DNA of 19,272 nt, from positions 1 to 19,272 of the forward strand of contig CAZLTY010000070.1 in the NCBI GenBank assembly GCA_964562575.1, given 5' to 3'. Positions within the stretch are counted from its first letter, which is position 1; every line of letters begins with the position of its first letter. A model generated the notes under the pieces. That model had not been told where the DNA came from. It did no database searches and saw nothing but the letters and a program-made list of their open reading frames with translations. Both the position numbers and the translations under genes were made by a program. Below, one piece after another: positions 1-7,700 of this stretch. The stretch comes from SG8-4 sp964562575. Its GTDB lineage: Bacteria > Planctomycetota > Phycisphaerae > Sedimentisphaerales > Anaerobacaceae.

Positions 1-1369
1 CATCAACTATGCAGTCTTCGTTAAGATCGCCCGGTATCAACTGGAAATCGGGCAGGGACTTTGCGGCTTGGCAGCCGTCGGCATACACGTCGACCGTCAC
101 CGTATGCGAGCCTGTGTACTCGCCGTCATCAGCTTCAAGCTGTAGGATATATTGACCTGTTGCGCTGAGGCTAACGACGGTATCCTCTTGAGCCGCATCA
201 GCTATAACGGCCGTCCCTTCATTAGGTTCGCTCACAACGGTCCATGCCACCGTATACAGCCCACTACTGTCGTCCGTGACAGTCGCATCGAGATTGACAT
301 CAACCGCACCGTCCGTCAACCAGGTAGTAACGAGGTCCTTTTCGAATTTTACGCTGGGCGGCTGATTGTCCGTAAAGAAACTGAAGGTAGGGCCATAGAC
401 CGGAAGCGCACCCGCGGCGTAATAGATATCGATTGCCCAATAGTACCGCGTCTTTGGCTGAGTTTGCACTACAACGGAAGATACGCTCTCGTTGTTGACA
501 ACCTTGATGGCCTCGGGGTCGGTGAATTGCGTCAGGGCCTGGAGGTCATCGGTAAAGTAAACGTCAACGGATACCGGCATTCCGGGCATAAGGGGATCAG
601 GCAAAGTCCAGCTCAGCTCCACTTGGCCCGGTGACAATGAACCACCGTCGACGGGATTCGGCTTAAGCAAGGGGGTAGCTGTCACGGTGGTCTTACCTGC
701 GTTCGTGACGTCATAATCGGCGTCCACGGTGCCCTGGCCATCATAGGCAGTAAGCCGGTCGTTGTCGATATTGGTCTGGATTATTTCGATGTCGTTGCCG
801 TCCAGGATCAGTGTGCCTAAGGTAATATCCAATGAGCCCGAGTCGGATGTTAGGCGCAGTTCGGATGCATTGATAGTTCCGCCGTTTAGGTTCACCTCGC
901 CTGTGCCTGTCAGGCCGGGCACTACCAGGTTGTCACTTAGCTCAATGGTACCGCCTGTCATATTTACCGTGCCGATACCCCTCCAGCCGACCTGCAATGA
1001 CCCGGTGGAGAATAGACCGCCACTTATGTTCAGGATGCCGTGGCCGATGCCATTATCCACACCTACGTAGGCTCCGGCTGCCATAAGTGATCCGCCGTTG
1101 ATGTCCAGATTCGTGGTGAAGCTGCCATTGCCGACCCTCAGTGTTTCGCATTCGGCGTCAATACCATCCTGGATCTCGCAATGTGTATCTTCCGGACTGT
1201 CGATTGAAACGCTGTCCAAGCTTGTCGGTAGGGATTGCGGACTCCAGTTGGCTAGCGTGCTCCAGAGATGGTCGGGCCCGCTGTCGCTCCACATTGTCTG
1301 CGCCGAGGCGTTTTCAAATTGAACCAGCAACAGGATGAGAGAAACTGAACATGTCATTTTCTTAAACAT
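1..1369 (-). CDS. Secreted multidomain protein with dockerin-like C-terminus (3'-truncated by window edge)
   Basis: This is an open frame of 456 codons with no stop before the left edge, so its 3' end is missing. The ATG at 1369-1367 is preceded by a strong Shine-Dalgarno (AAGGAGA, about 6 nt upstream). Residues 1-23 form a signal peptide (MFKKMTCSVSLILLL... ending ASA-Q). Next comes a 'LWSTLANWSP' segment and a Gly/Asn-rich repetitive region (about 75-200) with recurring L-N-I/L-S/N-G-G units, as in autotransporter-like or beta-helix secreted proteins. An Fn3-like domain follows (about 235-335, starting NPVDGGSLSPGQVELSWTLP), then a PKD/Ig-like domain starting NQPPSV (about 335-430). The visible end, 'PGDLNEDCIVD', matches the first half of a dockerin-type calcium-binding repeat that is common at the C-termini of Phycisphaerae secreted proteins. 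The role is probably cell-surface or extracellular; the substrate is unknown. Domain names are by eye. It is transcribed divergently from the coiled-coil gene at 1894. Confidence 0.85.
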   Translation of the reverse strand, partial: MFKKMTCSVSLILLLVQFENASAQTMWSDSGPDHLWSTLANWSPQSLPTSLDSVSIDSPEDTHCEIQDGIDAECETLRVGNGSFTTNLDINGGSLMAAGAYVGVDNGIGHGILNISGGLFSTGSLQVGWRGIGTVNMTGGTIELSDNLVVPGLTGTGEVNLNGGTINASELRLTSDSGSLDITLGTLILDGNDIEIIQTNIDNDRLTAYDGQGTVDADYDVTNAGKTTVTATPLLKPNPVDGGSLSPGQVELSWTLPDPLMPGMPVSVDVYFTDDLQALTQFTDPEAIKVVNNESVSSVVVQTQPKTRYYWAIDIYYAAGALPVYGPTFSFFTDNQPPSVKFEKDLVTTWLTDGAVDVNLDATVTDDSSGLYTVAWTVVSEPNEGTAVIADAAQEDTVVSLSATGQYILQLEADDGEYTGSHTVTVDVYADGCQAAKSLPDFQLIPGDLNEDCIVD

Positions 1370-1638
1370 TGTATTTCTCCTTCAAAAAAGTCAGTTAACA
1401 TAAAAAACGACTAATAATGCTTCTCGACTTCACTATTCTTTCTGACTCGGCTGCGCGGGGCATTATCTTACTCTGTTATGATTTGATGCTACCGTCCTTC
1501 CGTCAAAAGCCCAAGAAATACACGCTGCCCCCCTCCTGCTATAAGCCTCACTAACCTTACCTTATACAAGATCAGTCTGGTTCCGTCAAGGGAAATCCCT
1601 GGAATTGAAGCCGTAGGTCGCCAACCCATTCGCCTTCA

Positions 1639-1682
1639 CTCAGAGCCTGCCCCGTTCGGCTTTGCTCAGGGTGGGCTCTGAG
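1639..1682. repeat. Imperfect palindrome, possible REP/MITE-like repeat
   Basis: The arms CTCAGAGCCtgCCC (1639-1652) and GGGtgGGCTCTGAG (1669-1682) are inverted repeats with two central mismatches, separated by 16 nt (CGTTCGGCTTTGCTCA). A hairpin of about 12 bp could form. It sits between divergent promoters, so it is not a terminator of either flanking gene. It may be a dispersed extragenic palindrome; copy number elsewhere cannot be seen from here. Confidence 0.5.
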
Positions 1683-1834
1683 CTCTGCAAAGGTGAACGG
1701 TACGCTTTCGATGCCCATACCCCGCTCCATAATTATCTGACTGTAAATCACAGAACCGGGTGCTCAAACAGTGAATCACATAGCATCGTCCTATAAAAGC
1801 TAAAGTATTCTGGCAGATTCTGTCGATAAGCCTA

Positions 1835-1864
1835 GGTATTGGCAGGTCTGTACTCACCAATACC
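1835..1864. promoter_or_regulatory. Perfect 8-bp inverted repeat upstream of the coiled-coil gene (operator or leader hairpin)
   Basis: GGTATTGG (1835-1842) and CCAATACC (1857-1864) are perfect reverse complements with a 14-nt spacer. The repeat ends 29 nt before the ATG at 1894. Centre-to-centre distance is 22 bp, about two helical turns, which fits a dimeric regulator site; a leader-RNA hairpin is equally possible. Function is inferred from position only. Confidence 0.4.
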
Positions 1865-1893
1865 GGGCATGTTTAGAAAGAAAGGAATAAGAA

Positions 1894-3486
1894 ATGGCAG
1901 AAACAAAAGGATTCAGCGTGAAAAGACTGCTCCTGGGAGCCATTCTGGCTTCGGTGATAGTCGCGATTGGTTTGGCTTTAGCCAGGATCGACGAGAATCA
2001 GTCTACATTGCAGACAGTGGTAGAGGCCAATACCCAACAAATGACTGTCATTGCGACACGTATCGAAAGGCAAATGGCCGACAAGATGGTTGTAATTGAA
2101 CAGAGCCAGCAGGATCTGCAAGCTGGAATTGAAGCTGTGCAGAGCGGCACGCGGAAACTGACCGCTGAGATAACCTCTGTCATAAGTGAGCAAGCAAAGC
2201 TTAACGAGACGCTCCAAAACAACTGCCAGTGGTCTACTATTAATTCGGCCTTTATTGACCAGAACCTGCAAGATCTGCAAGCTGGAATTGGAGCTGTTCA
2301 GAGTGACACCCGGAAATTAACCGCTAACGTTACGGCTGTCACAGATGAGCAGGCAAAACTCTATGAAATGATGCAAAACAATAGTCAGCGGTTGACTAGT
2401 AATGTGGCCTTGATCGAGCAGACCCGGCAGGAATGGCAAAACGAGAATGAAAGTATGCGGGAGAACATTCAGCAGGTAGCTGCTAACACAACTGCCGTCG
2501 GTGAAGAACAGATAAAGCTGAACGAGACGATGCGGAATAGCAGTCAGCAGATGACCGACAAGATGGCTGTAATAGGGCAGAGTCAGCAGGATCTGCAAGC
2601 TGGAATTGAAGCTGTGCAGGGCGGCACGCGGAAACTAACCGCTGACATGACTGCCGTCACAGATGAGCAGGCAAAACTCTATGAAATAATGCAAAATAAT
2701 AGTCAGCAGTTGACCAGTAATGTGGCCTTGATCGAGCAGGCCCGGCAGGAATGGCAAAACGCGAATAGAAGTATGCGGGAAGACATTCAGCAGGTAGCTG
2801 CTAATACAACTGCCGTCGGTGAAGAACAGATAAAGCTGAACGAGACGATGCTCAATAGTAGCCAGCACATGACCGACAAGATGAGTGTAATTGAGCAGAG
2901 CCAGCAGGATCTGCAGACCGGAATTGAAGCTGTTCAGAGTGACACCCTGGAACTAACCGCTAACATTACGGCTGCCACAGATGAGCAGGCAAAACTCTAT
3001 GAAATGATGCAAAGCAATAGTCAGCAGTCGACTAGTAATACTGCCCTGATCGAGCAGAACCGGCAGGAATGGCAAAACGCGAATGAGAGTATGCGAGAGA
3101 ACATTCAGGGGCTATCTGCCAGAATGAGCACTACCGGAGAGAATCTATTGATATTAAACGAAATGCTTCAAGACAACATCCAAGAGCTGCTTGGCATGAT
3201 TGATGCCACTGGTCAAGAACAGTTGACGTTTCAGGGAAAGATTCAACAGGATGTCTTGGCGCTAGATGATTCAGTAGGTGCTATCAAGCAGAAACAGAGT
3301 AGACTACAGGATCAGATTGAGCAGGTGAAAGACAATGCCGAGATCATGAGTGACGATTTACAGGCAGCGTTTGAGCAATTGGAAGACGGGCTATCCCGGA
3401 GCGCGGTACCGGAGCAACCTGAAATAATAGAGATCGAACCATCTGAACCCTCCTCATTGCCTTCCGAGCCAAACAGCATGGAGTGA
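1894..3486 (+). CDS. Membrane-anchored repetitive coiled-coil protein (seven 53-residue modules)
   Basis: The product is 530 aa and I recognise no family. The ATG at 1894 follows AAAGGA with good spacing. Residues 9-30 (KRLLLGAILASVIVAIGLAL) form one N-terminal membrane helix with basic residues before it, so the rest should face outward. Residues about 35-500 are Gln/Glu/Asn/Thr-rich and helical, almost without Pro or Gly. Seven tandem modules start exactly every 53 residues (73, 126, 179, 232, 285, 338, 391). Type A begins QDLQAGIEAVQ, type B begins QEWQN; the order is A-A-B-A-B-A-B, so later copies form a 106-residue super-repeat. 53 equals six heptads plus one hendecad, compatible with an uninterrupted coiled coil. 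The C-terminus (from about 505) is a Pro/Glu/Ser-rich acidic tail. It resembles the helical signalling or stalk segments of chemoreceptors and trimeric surface fibres but lacks their signature domains. A structural spacer or envelope fibre is an inference. Confidence 0.85.
   Translation: MAETKGFSVKRLLLGAILASVIVAIGLALARIDENQSTLQTVVEANTQQMTVIATRIERQMADKMVVIEQSQQDLQAGIEAVQSGTRKLTAEITSVISEQAKLNETLQNNCQWSTINSAFIDQNLQDLQAGIGAVQSDTRKLTANVTAVTDEQAKLYEMMQNNSQRLTSNVALIEQTRQEWQNENESMRENIQQVAANTTAVGEEQIKLNETMRNSSQQMTDKMAVIGQSQQDLQAGIEAVQGGTRKLTADMTAVTDEQAKLYEIMQNNSQQLTSNVALIEQARQEWQNANRSMREDIQQVAANTTAVGEEQIKLNETMLNSSQHMTDKMSVIEQSQQDLQTGIEAVQSDTLELTANITAATDEQAKLYEMMQSNSQQSTSNTALIEQNRQEWQNANESMRENIQGLSARMSTTGENLLILNEMLQDNIQELLGMIDATGQEQLTFQGKIQQDVLALDDSVGAIKQKQSRLQDQIEQVKDNAEIMSDDLQAAFEQLEDGLSRSAVPEQPEIIEIEPSEPSSLPSEPNSME
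2110..3222 (+). repeat. In-frame tandem repeat, 159-bp modules (318-bp super-repeat)
   Basis: Seven modules of exactly 159 bp begin at 2110, 2269, 2428, 2587, 2746, 2905 and 3064. The two B-A blocks at 2428-2745 and 2746-3063 are the most alike: long stretches are identical at the DNA level, including synonymous sites, which suggests recent amplification or gene conversion. No spacing variation is visible, so length changes have occurred only in whole modules. The first module and the material after 3222 are more diverged. Confidence 0.85.
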
Positions 3487-3507
3487 CCTGAAAAAAGCGG
3501 CAAGGAG

Positions 3508-3524
3508 ATCAGGGAAACCCTGGT
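3508..3524 (+). terminator. Weak candidate terminator hairpin after the coiled-coil gene
   Basis: ATCAGGG-AAA-CCCTGGT can form a 7-bp stem (one G-U pair) with a 3-nt loop, 22 nt after the stop codon of the coiled-coil gene. It is followed by TCTTGT, only a partial T-tract, so intrinsic termination is uncertain. Confidence 0.3.
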
Positions 3525-3568
3525 TCTTGTAACAGAATTGATTGGCAAAGTCAGGAGGTTCGCGCAGT

Positions 3569-3958
3569 ATGAGTACGGTCAGTATGAATTGTGATTCTCG
3601 CCATAGGGACACGGCCATCCCAGAGCAATATTGCGGCATGACGTCCTGTGCCGTACGGACCGTCTGAACAAAACAGCAAACCGGCACCGGACAGACGGAA
3701 TCGGGATTGGCAGCAATACTATGACCAACCTGGAAAGGATCGCCATTATGGTACCATTCCGGGACAAAGCCAAAGGACACCCTCTTCACATAGTGGGCAG
3801 CAACTGCACAAGCCCAAACCTACAAGAGCGGACAGGCACAAACTGAGGCTACTTGGACCATCGGTCAGGACGTTGCGGAGGTTGTGTATGAGAGGGCCCG
3901 ACGAGATCAATCCCGGCCTCCGGCGAAAGCTGGACAGCCTCCAGCTTCAAATCCGTGA
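3569..3958 (+). pseudogene. Possible interrupted CDS (two compensating frameshifts), hypothetical
   Basis: A strong Shine-Dalgarno, AGGAGG at 3553-3558, stands 10 nt before ATG 3569. This frame (MSTVSMNCDSRH...) stops after 32 codons at 3665. The +1 frame then reads a protein-like hydrophilic stretch (3648 to about 3790; ...RDWQQYYDQPGKDRHYGTIPG...). Returning to the original frame from about 3794 gives a Gln/Ala-rich end (TAQAQTYKSGQAQTEATW...) with a TGA at 3956-3958. Two compensating shifts would restore about 130 codons. This may be a decaying gene, an assembly error, or chance. It would lie 80 bp downstream of the coiled-coil gene. No family is recognised, and it overlaps a competing minus-strand candidate at 3849-4142. 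Confidence 0.3.
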
Positions 3959-4142
3959 CGCTCGGGTAGTCAAAAAGACTGGCAGAATCCGTGTGGTGGC
4001 CTTCAATTCCACTGCACACACGCGCTGACTGCCGACCTTCGGTCTCAACAGCAGACACCGGCACCATTTTAGCACGAACAGCCACACTGATGACGAATCC
4101 GGCAACAAGACCTACGATCAGTTTTCCCCAACTAATGATCAC
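3849..4142 (-). CDS. Possible small single-span membrane protein, hypothetical
   Basis: A GTG start at 4142-4140 is preceded by AAAGGAG at about 6-nt spacing. The frame runs 97 codons to a TAG at 3851-3849. Residues 5-23 (WGKLIVGLVAGFVISVAVR) form a plausible membrane helix or uncleaved signal, followed by a hydrophilic region (SAVETEGRQSARVCSGIEGH...). No family is recognised. The frame extends upstream of the GTG to 4265, but those residues look non-coding. It competes with the plus-strand interrupted ORF for 3849-3958, and at most one is likely real. Evidence is limited to the ribosome-binding site and the hydrophobic segment. Confidence 0.35.
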   Translation of the reverse strand: MIISWGKLIVGLVAGFVISVAVRAKMVPVSAVETEGRQSARVCSGIEGHHTDSASLFDYPSVTDLKLEAVQLSPEAGIDLVGPSHTQPPQRPDRWSK

Positions 4143-4471
4143 CCAACACTCCTTTCTTATCGGGCTACCGCAGTGTGTGGAATCTCCCTTCAACGTCAAG
4201 AGGAATTTCAAAAAAGGTGCTTTCCTTTTTGCAGACAAAGAAATCACCTTGACAATCTGTAACATGTGTTCTCACAAAAAATTACAATCCTTCACCCAGC
4301 AGGCCGCCCCGACACCCGCCAGGATACTCCTCGGCCGACATCAGGATATTCCTGTTTTCTACTTGGGCAATATTTGGCCTGCGTTGGGATATCCGTCGGC
4401 CAGCATTAGTGGATGACGGTGATCGTGACAATGAATTCTTGACTAAGAACCGGATGTGGCGGAGAATACTC
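4143..4471. other. Intergenic stretch without a recognisable gene
   Basis: Several short frames cross this 329-bp stretch on both strands, but none has a start signal or recognisable product. Around 4208-4231 an A/T-only stem (CAAAAAAGG / CCTTTTTG) could fold, but lacks the GC-rich base of an intrinsic terminator. It ends at the MITE-like element. Confidence 0.5.
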
Positions 4472-4634
4472 TAGGCTCTGTCTGAAGACTCCGTCGTCGG
4501 CCCGAGAGCGAGCGGTTTTTCGCCTGGCAAAGACGGCGAAGCAGGCGATATTGGTTCTATCGTCGATGCAGCCGGATGCAGTCAGGCGGAAAATAAGCCG
4601 CTCGAAGCCAGATCGAGTCTTCAGACAGAGCCTA
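4472..4634. mobile_element. MITE-like element, 163 bp, perfect 20-bp terminal inverted repeats beginning with TA
   Basis: The left end 4472-4491 (TAGGCTCTGTCTGAAGACTC) and the right end 4615-4634 are exact reverse complements over 20 bp; pairing stops at the next base on both sides. Imperfect complementarity continues inward, with CGAGCGG and a TTTT(C)CGCCTG segment shared by the two arms, so much of the element is a foldback. The outermost TA on each side could be a TA target duplication, as made by IS630/Tc1-mariner or some IS5-family transposases (known for the families; assignment here is inference). It encodes no transposase. It ends 16 bp before the first ATG and 103 bp before the preferred start of the large lipoprotein gene. 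Confidence 0.75.
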
Positions 4635-4737
4635 TGTTCCATATGAATTTATGAACCGCTGCGAAAAACGGATAGAAAGAGTGATTTTTGGTGTCTTAAT
4701 GATGGAAACCGGGATTCTCGGCATGGAAAGAATCGGA

Positions 4738-7700
4738 ATGCTAAAGACCTTACAGAAAATCGGATGTGTTCTTCTCGTTGGATTAGTGCTTGTCAGTTGT
4801 CGAATCCAACCGGATCAACCTCAAAAGTCGGACCGAATTTTCGCATCGGGTGATGCCAAGAAAACTGGCTCTGACTCTCGCGTGAAGGCACTTGCACATT
4901 TCAATCGGGGTGCTGGGCTTCTTGAACAGTATAAGTATGAGGATGCGGCACGAGCGTTCGAGTCAGTTCTGAATGCTAAGCCCGATTGGGCCGCAGCGCG
5001 CTTTAACCTGGGACTTGCCTATTTCAATCTACAAGTCAAACCAGGCGCAAAAAGTTATCTCGAATTGGCTCGAGAGGCGTATGAAACCGTGTTACAGTTA
5101 GATCCTGACCATTTGCACGCCCGTTTCTGCCTGGGACTATATCACCAATACGTTGGAGAAAATGAACGGGCAGTCGAATACTTTAGAAGCGTGCATGAAG
5201 GCGATCCCGGAGATCCCTATGTATTGTACAAATATGCCGAGACGCTCATTACACTCGGCTCGACGGACGACGGGGTCAAGCTGCTCGAAAAGGTAATTGC
5301 GATCGATCCTGGTTTTATCTCCGCAGTGTACCGACTCGCAATCCAGTATCAGCGCCAGCGAAGACGCGATGAAGCAAGGTCTCTCTTTACTCGTTTTAAG
5401 CAGCTCAAGGACGTGGAGTTGACAGGCGGCACTTTTACCGTTCTCAAGGCCTATGGAACCGTAGGCAAATACTACATGGCGCTCGATGCAGAGAATCTGC
5501 CTCTGCGGCCTTCGGCCGCGCTTCCACACAGACGCATTATGTTTTCTCCTGAGTTGAAGCGTTTTAGTGAGAGAACCTCAGCCTGGGAATCTTCTGGCCG
5601 AGCTGTAGAGCTTCCGGGGATTGCCACCGGTGACATAGACGGAGATGGGGACCTCGATCTCTGCATTACCGCGTTCGGTACAGATGGCAGTGTATGGCTA
5701 TGGCGTAACGACGGCGCGGGACAATTCTCTCACGATGCTGCTTTGGCCCAGCAGGGAATCTCCCCCTGTTTTGGAGATGTGGACAATGACGGGGACCTCG
5801 ATCTATGGCTTGGCCGCGCAGGCGCGGACATCTATTTCGAAAATGACGGCAGTGGTAATTTCAGGCAAGGGCACCGCGCCGCGATTGCCGGCGGACAGTC
5901 CGTAACTCACTGTGCGAGGGTTCTTGATGTCGACAGCGACGGTGACTTGGATTTTCTGGCATTTCGTATTGAGCGAGGAACAATTCCAGCGGGCAAGACA
6001 CTCAAGCCCACAAACAGTAGTCTCTACAATAACAACAGGGATGGCTCGTTTGTCGACATTGCCGATAAGCTTGGCTTAACTCTTGAAAAGACTCCTGTTG
6101 CTGCTGTGGCGTATGATGATTTTGATGATGACCGCGACATGGATCTTGTAGTCTTTTCCGCAAGTGGGAAAGAGACGATTGCCTGGGTGAACGACCGGGC
6201 CTGGACATACCGAACACTGGACGCAGAGAAAACCGACCTTGTGGCCGAAGGTGTTTTGAGTGCAACTTCAGGCGATCCTGACAAAGACGGCGACAGCGAT
6301 CTTCTCGTTTTTACCAATGAAGGACTCCAGCTCTTTGTGAATGAGGGTGGGTTTCACTTCGCCCGCCATCAGGGATTTTCCCAACGGTGCGGTCGGCTCG
6401 GCGGGACCGGTGGACAGTTTGCGGATATGGACAACGACGGGGACCTGGATATTGTGATTGCCGATGCCCACAGGCATGACGGCAGCCGGGGTCCTGCACT
6501 TCTTATCAACGATTGGCCACAGAGGCGTTTCATAGACGCGCTTGAAATTGATCCGGGGAACCTTCTTTCCGCCATCGACAGCAAGGGCAACGCCAGTTGT
6601 GTGGTGGCGGATTTTACCGGCAACGGCAAATGCGATATCCTTATTGCCCCAATAGGAGAAGAACCATATCTCGTGGAGAACGTTACGCCGGGCGGCCATT
6701 GGATTGAAATTGATCTTCGTGGAACTCGGGGCAACGAAAAGAAAACCCGCTCCAACAATTCAGCCATTGGCGCTCGCATGGAGATAAAGACGGGTACCAT
6801 TATTCAGCAATACCGTGTGGGAGCATCCTCGGGGCAGGTGGCTATGCCTCCGCATCGAATTCATGCCGGCTTGGGGGAATTTCCCAAGGTAGACTGGTTG
6901 CGAATAACGTGGCCGGATGCTGTCCTTCAGGCGGAGCTGGAATTGCCCTCAGATCAGGTGATGAACATTGCCGAGCTGCAGCGTAAGGTCTCTTCCTGCC
7001 CACATCTTTTCGCCTGGGACGGTTCGCATTTTGAGTTCGTCTCCGACTTCGGAGGTGTCGGCGGGATTGGGTATCTCGTGGCACCAGGAGTCTACGGCAA
7101 GCCCGATCCGACAGAATACCTGCCTATCCCGAATCTCAAGCCTCGTGACGGCGAATATGTCTTTCAGGTATTGGAACCTACCGAGGAAACCGTCTATTTC
7201 GACCAGGCCAGGCTGATCGCGGTCGATCATCCGTTCGAGACAAAGGTCTATCCCCATGAGATGATGGCTATTGGCATTCCGGCTCCGCCTTTTGAGCTTT
7301 TCTGTTTCAAAGAGACAATCGAGCCGGTTGGCGCCGTCGACCATCGCGGCATTGATGTAACAACAAACATACGTTCGGTCGACAGAAGTTACGCCGGTGC
7401 GGCCGATCTGGACCAGCGGTTCACAGGATTCGCCAAAGATCATTTCGTAGAACTCGATTTTGGCGATCGCTTACAAGAGATATCGCCTAAATCACGACTT
7501 GTGCTGTTCCTTTACGGATCGGTCGAGTATTCCTACTCCTCAACGAACTTCGCCGCGAGCCAGGCATCCCTGCGCAGCCGGGCTCCGAGCATTCATGTGT
7601 TTCGCGACGGGGTGTGGGTGGAGATATTTCACGAAGTGGGGTACCCGGCCGGTATCCGGCACATGATGACTCTCGATGTAACAGCCAAAGTACTGCCGGG

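Larger units (their letters stand above)
1370..1893. other. Divergent intergenic region, 524 bp
   Basis: No convincing gene lies between the divergent starts at 1369 (minus) and 1894 (plus). The region must hold both promoters, but I see no clear -35/-10 pair for either. It contains an imperfect palindrome (1639-1682) and a perfect 8-bp inverted repeat (1835-1864), listed separately. The 64-codon minus ORF at 1666-1860 has no recognisable product. Confidence 0.6.

Noticed and set aside
1978..2868. Series of minus-strand ORFs in the coiled-coil gene
   Set aside because: They are shadows of the tandem repeat on the plus strand; similarity among them only reflects the repeat.
2110..3222. CRISPR-like or satellite array
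   Set aside because: Repeat units are 159 bp, contiguous, in frame and without spacers; they encode protein modules.
4208..4231. A/T stem-loop as intrinsic terminator
   Set aside because: The stem is nearly all A-T pairs with no GC-rich base, and no supported gene ends just upstream.
4406..4642. 78-codon minus-strand ORF
   Set aside because: It is almost wholly inside the inverted-repeat element; the frame is a by-product of the palindrome and has no start signal.
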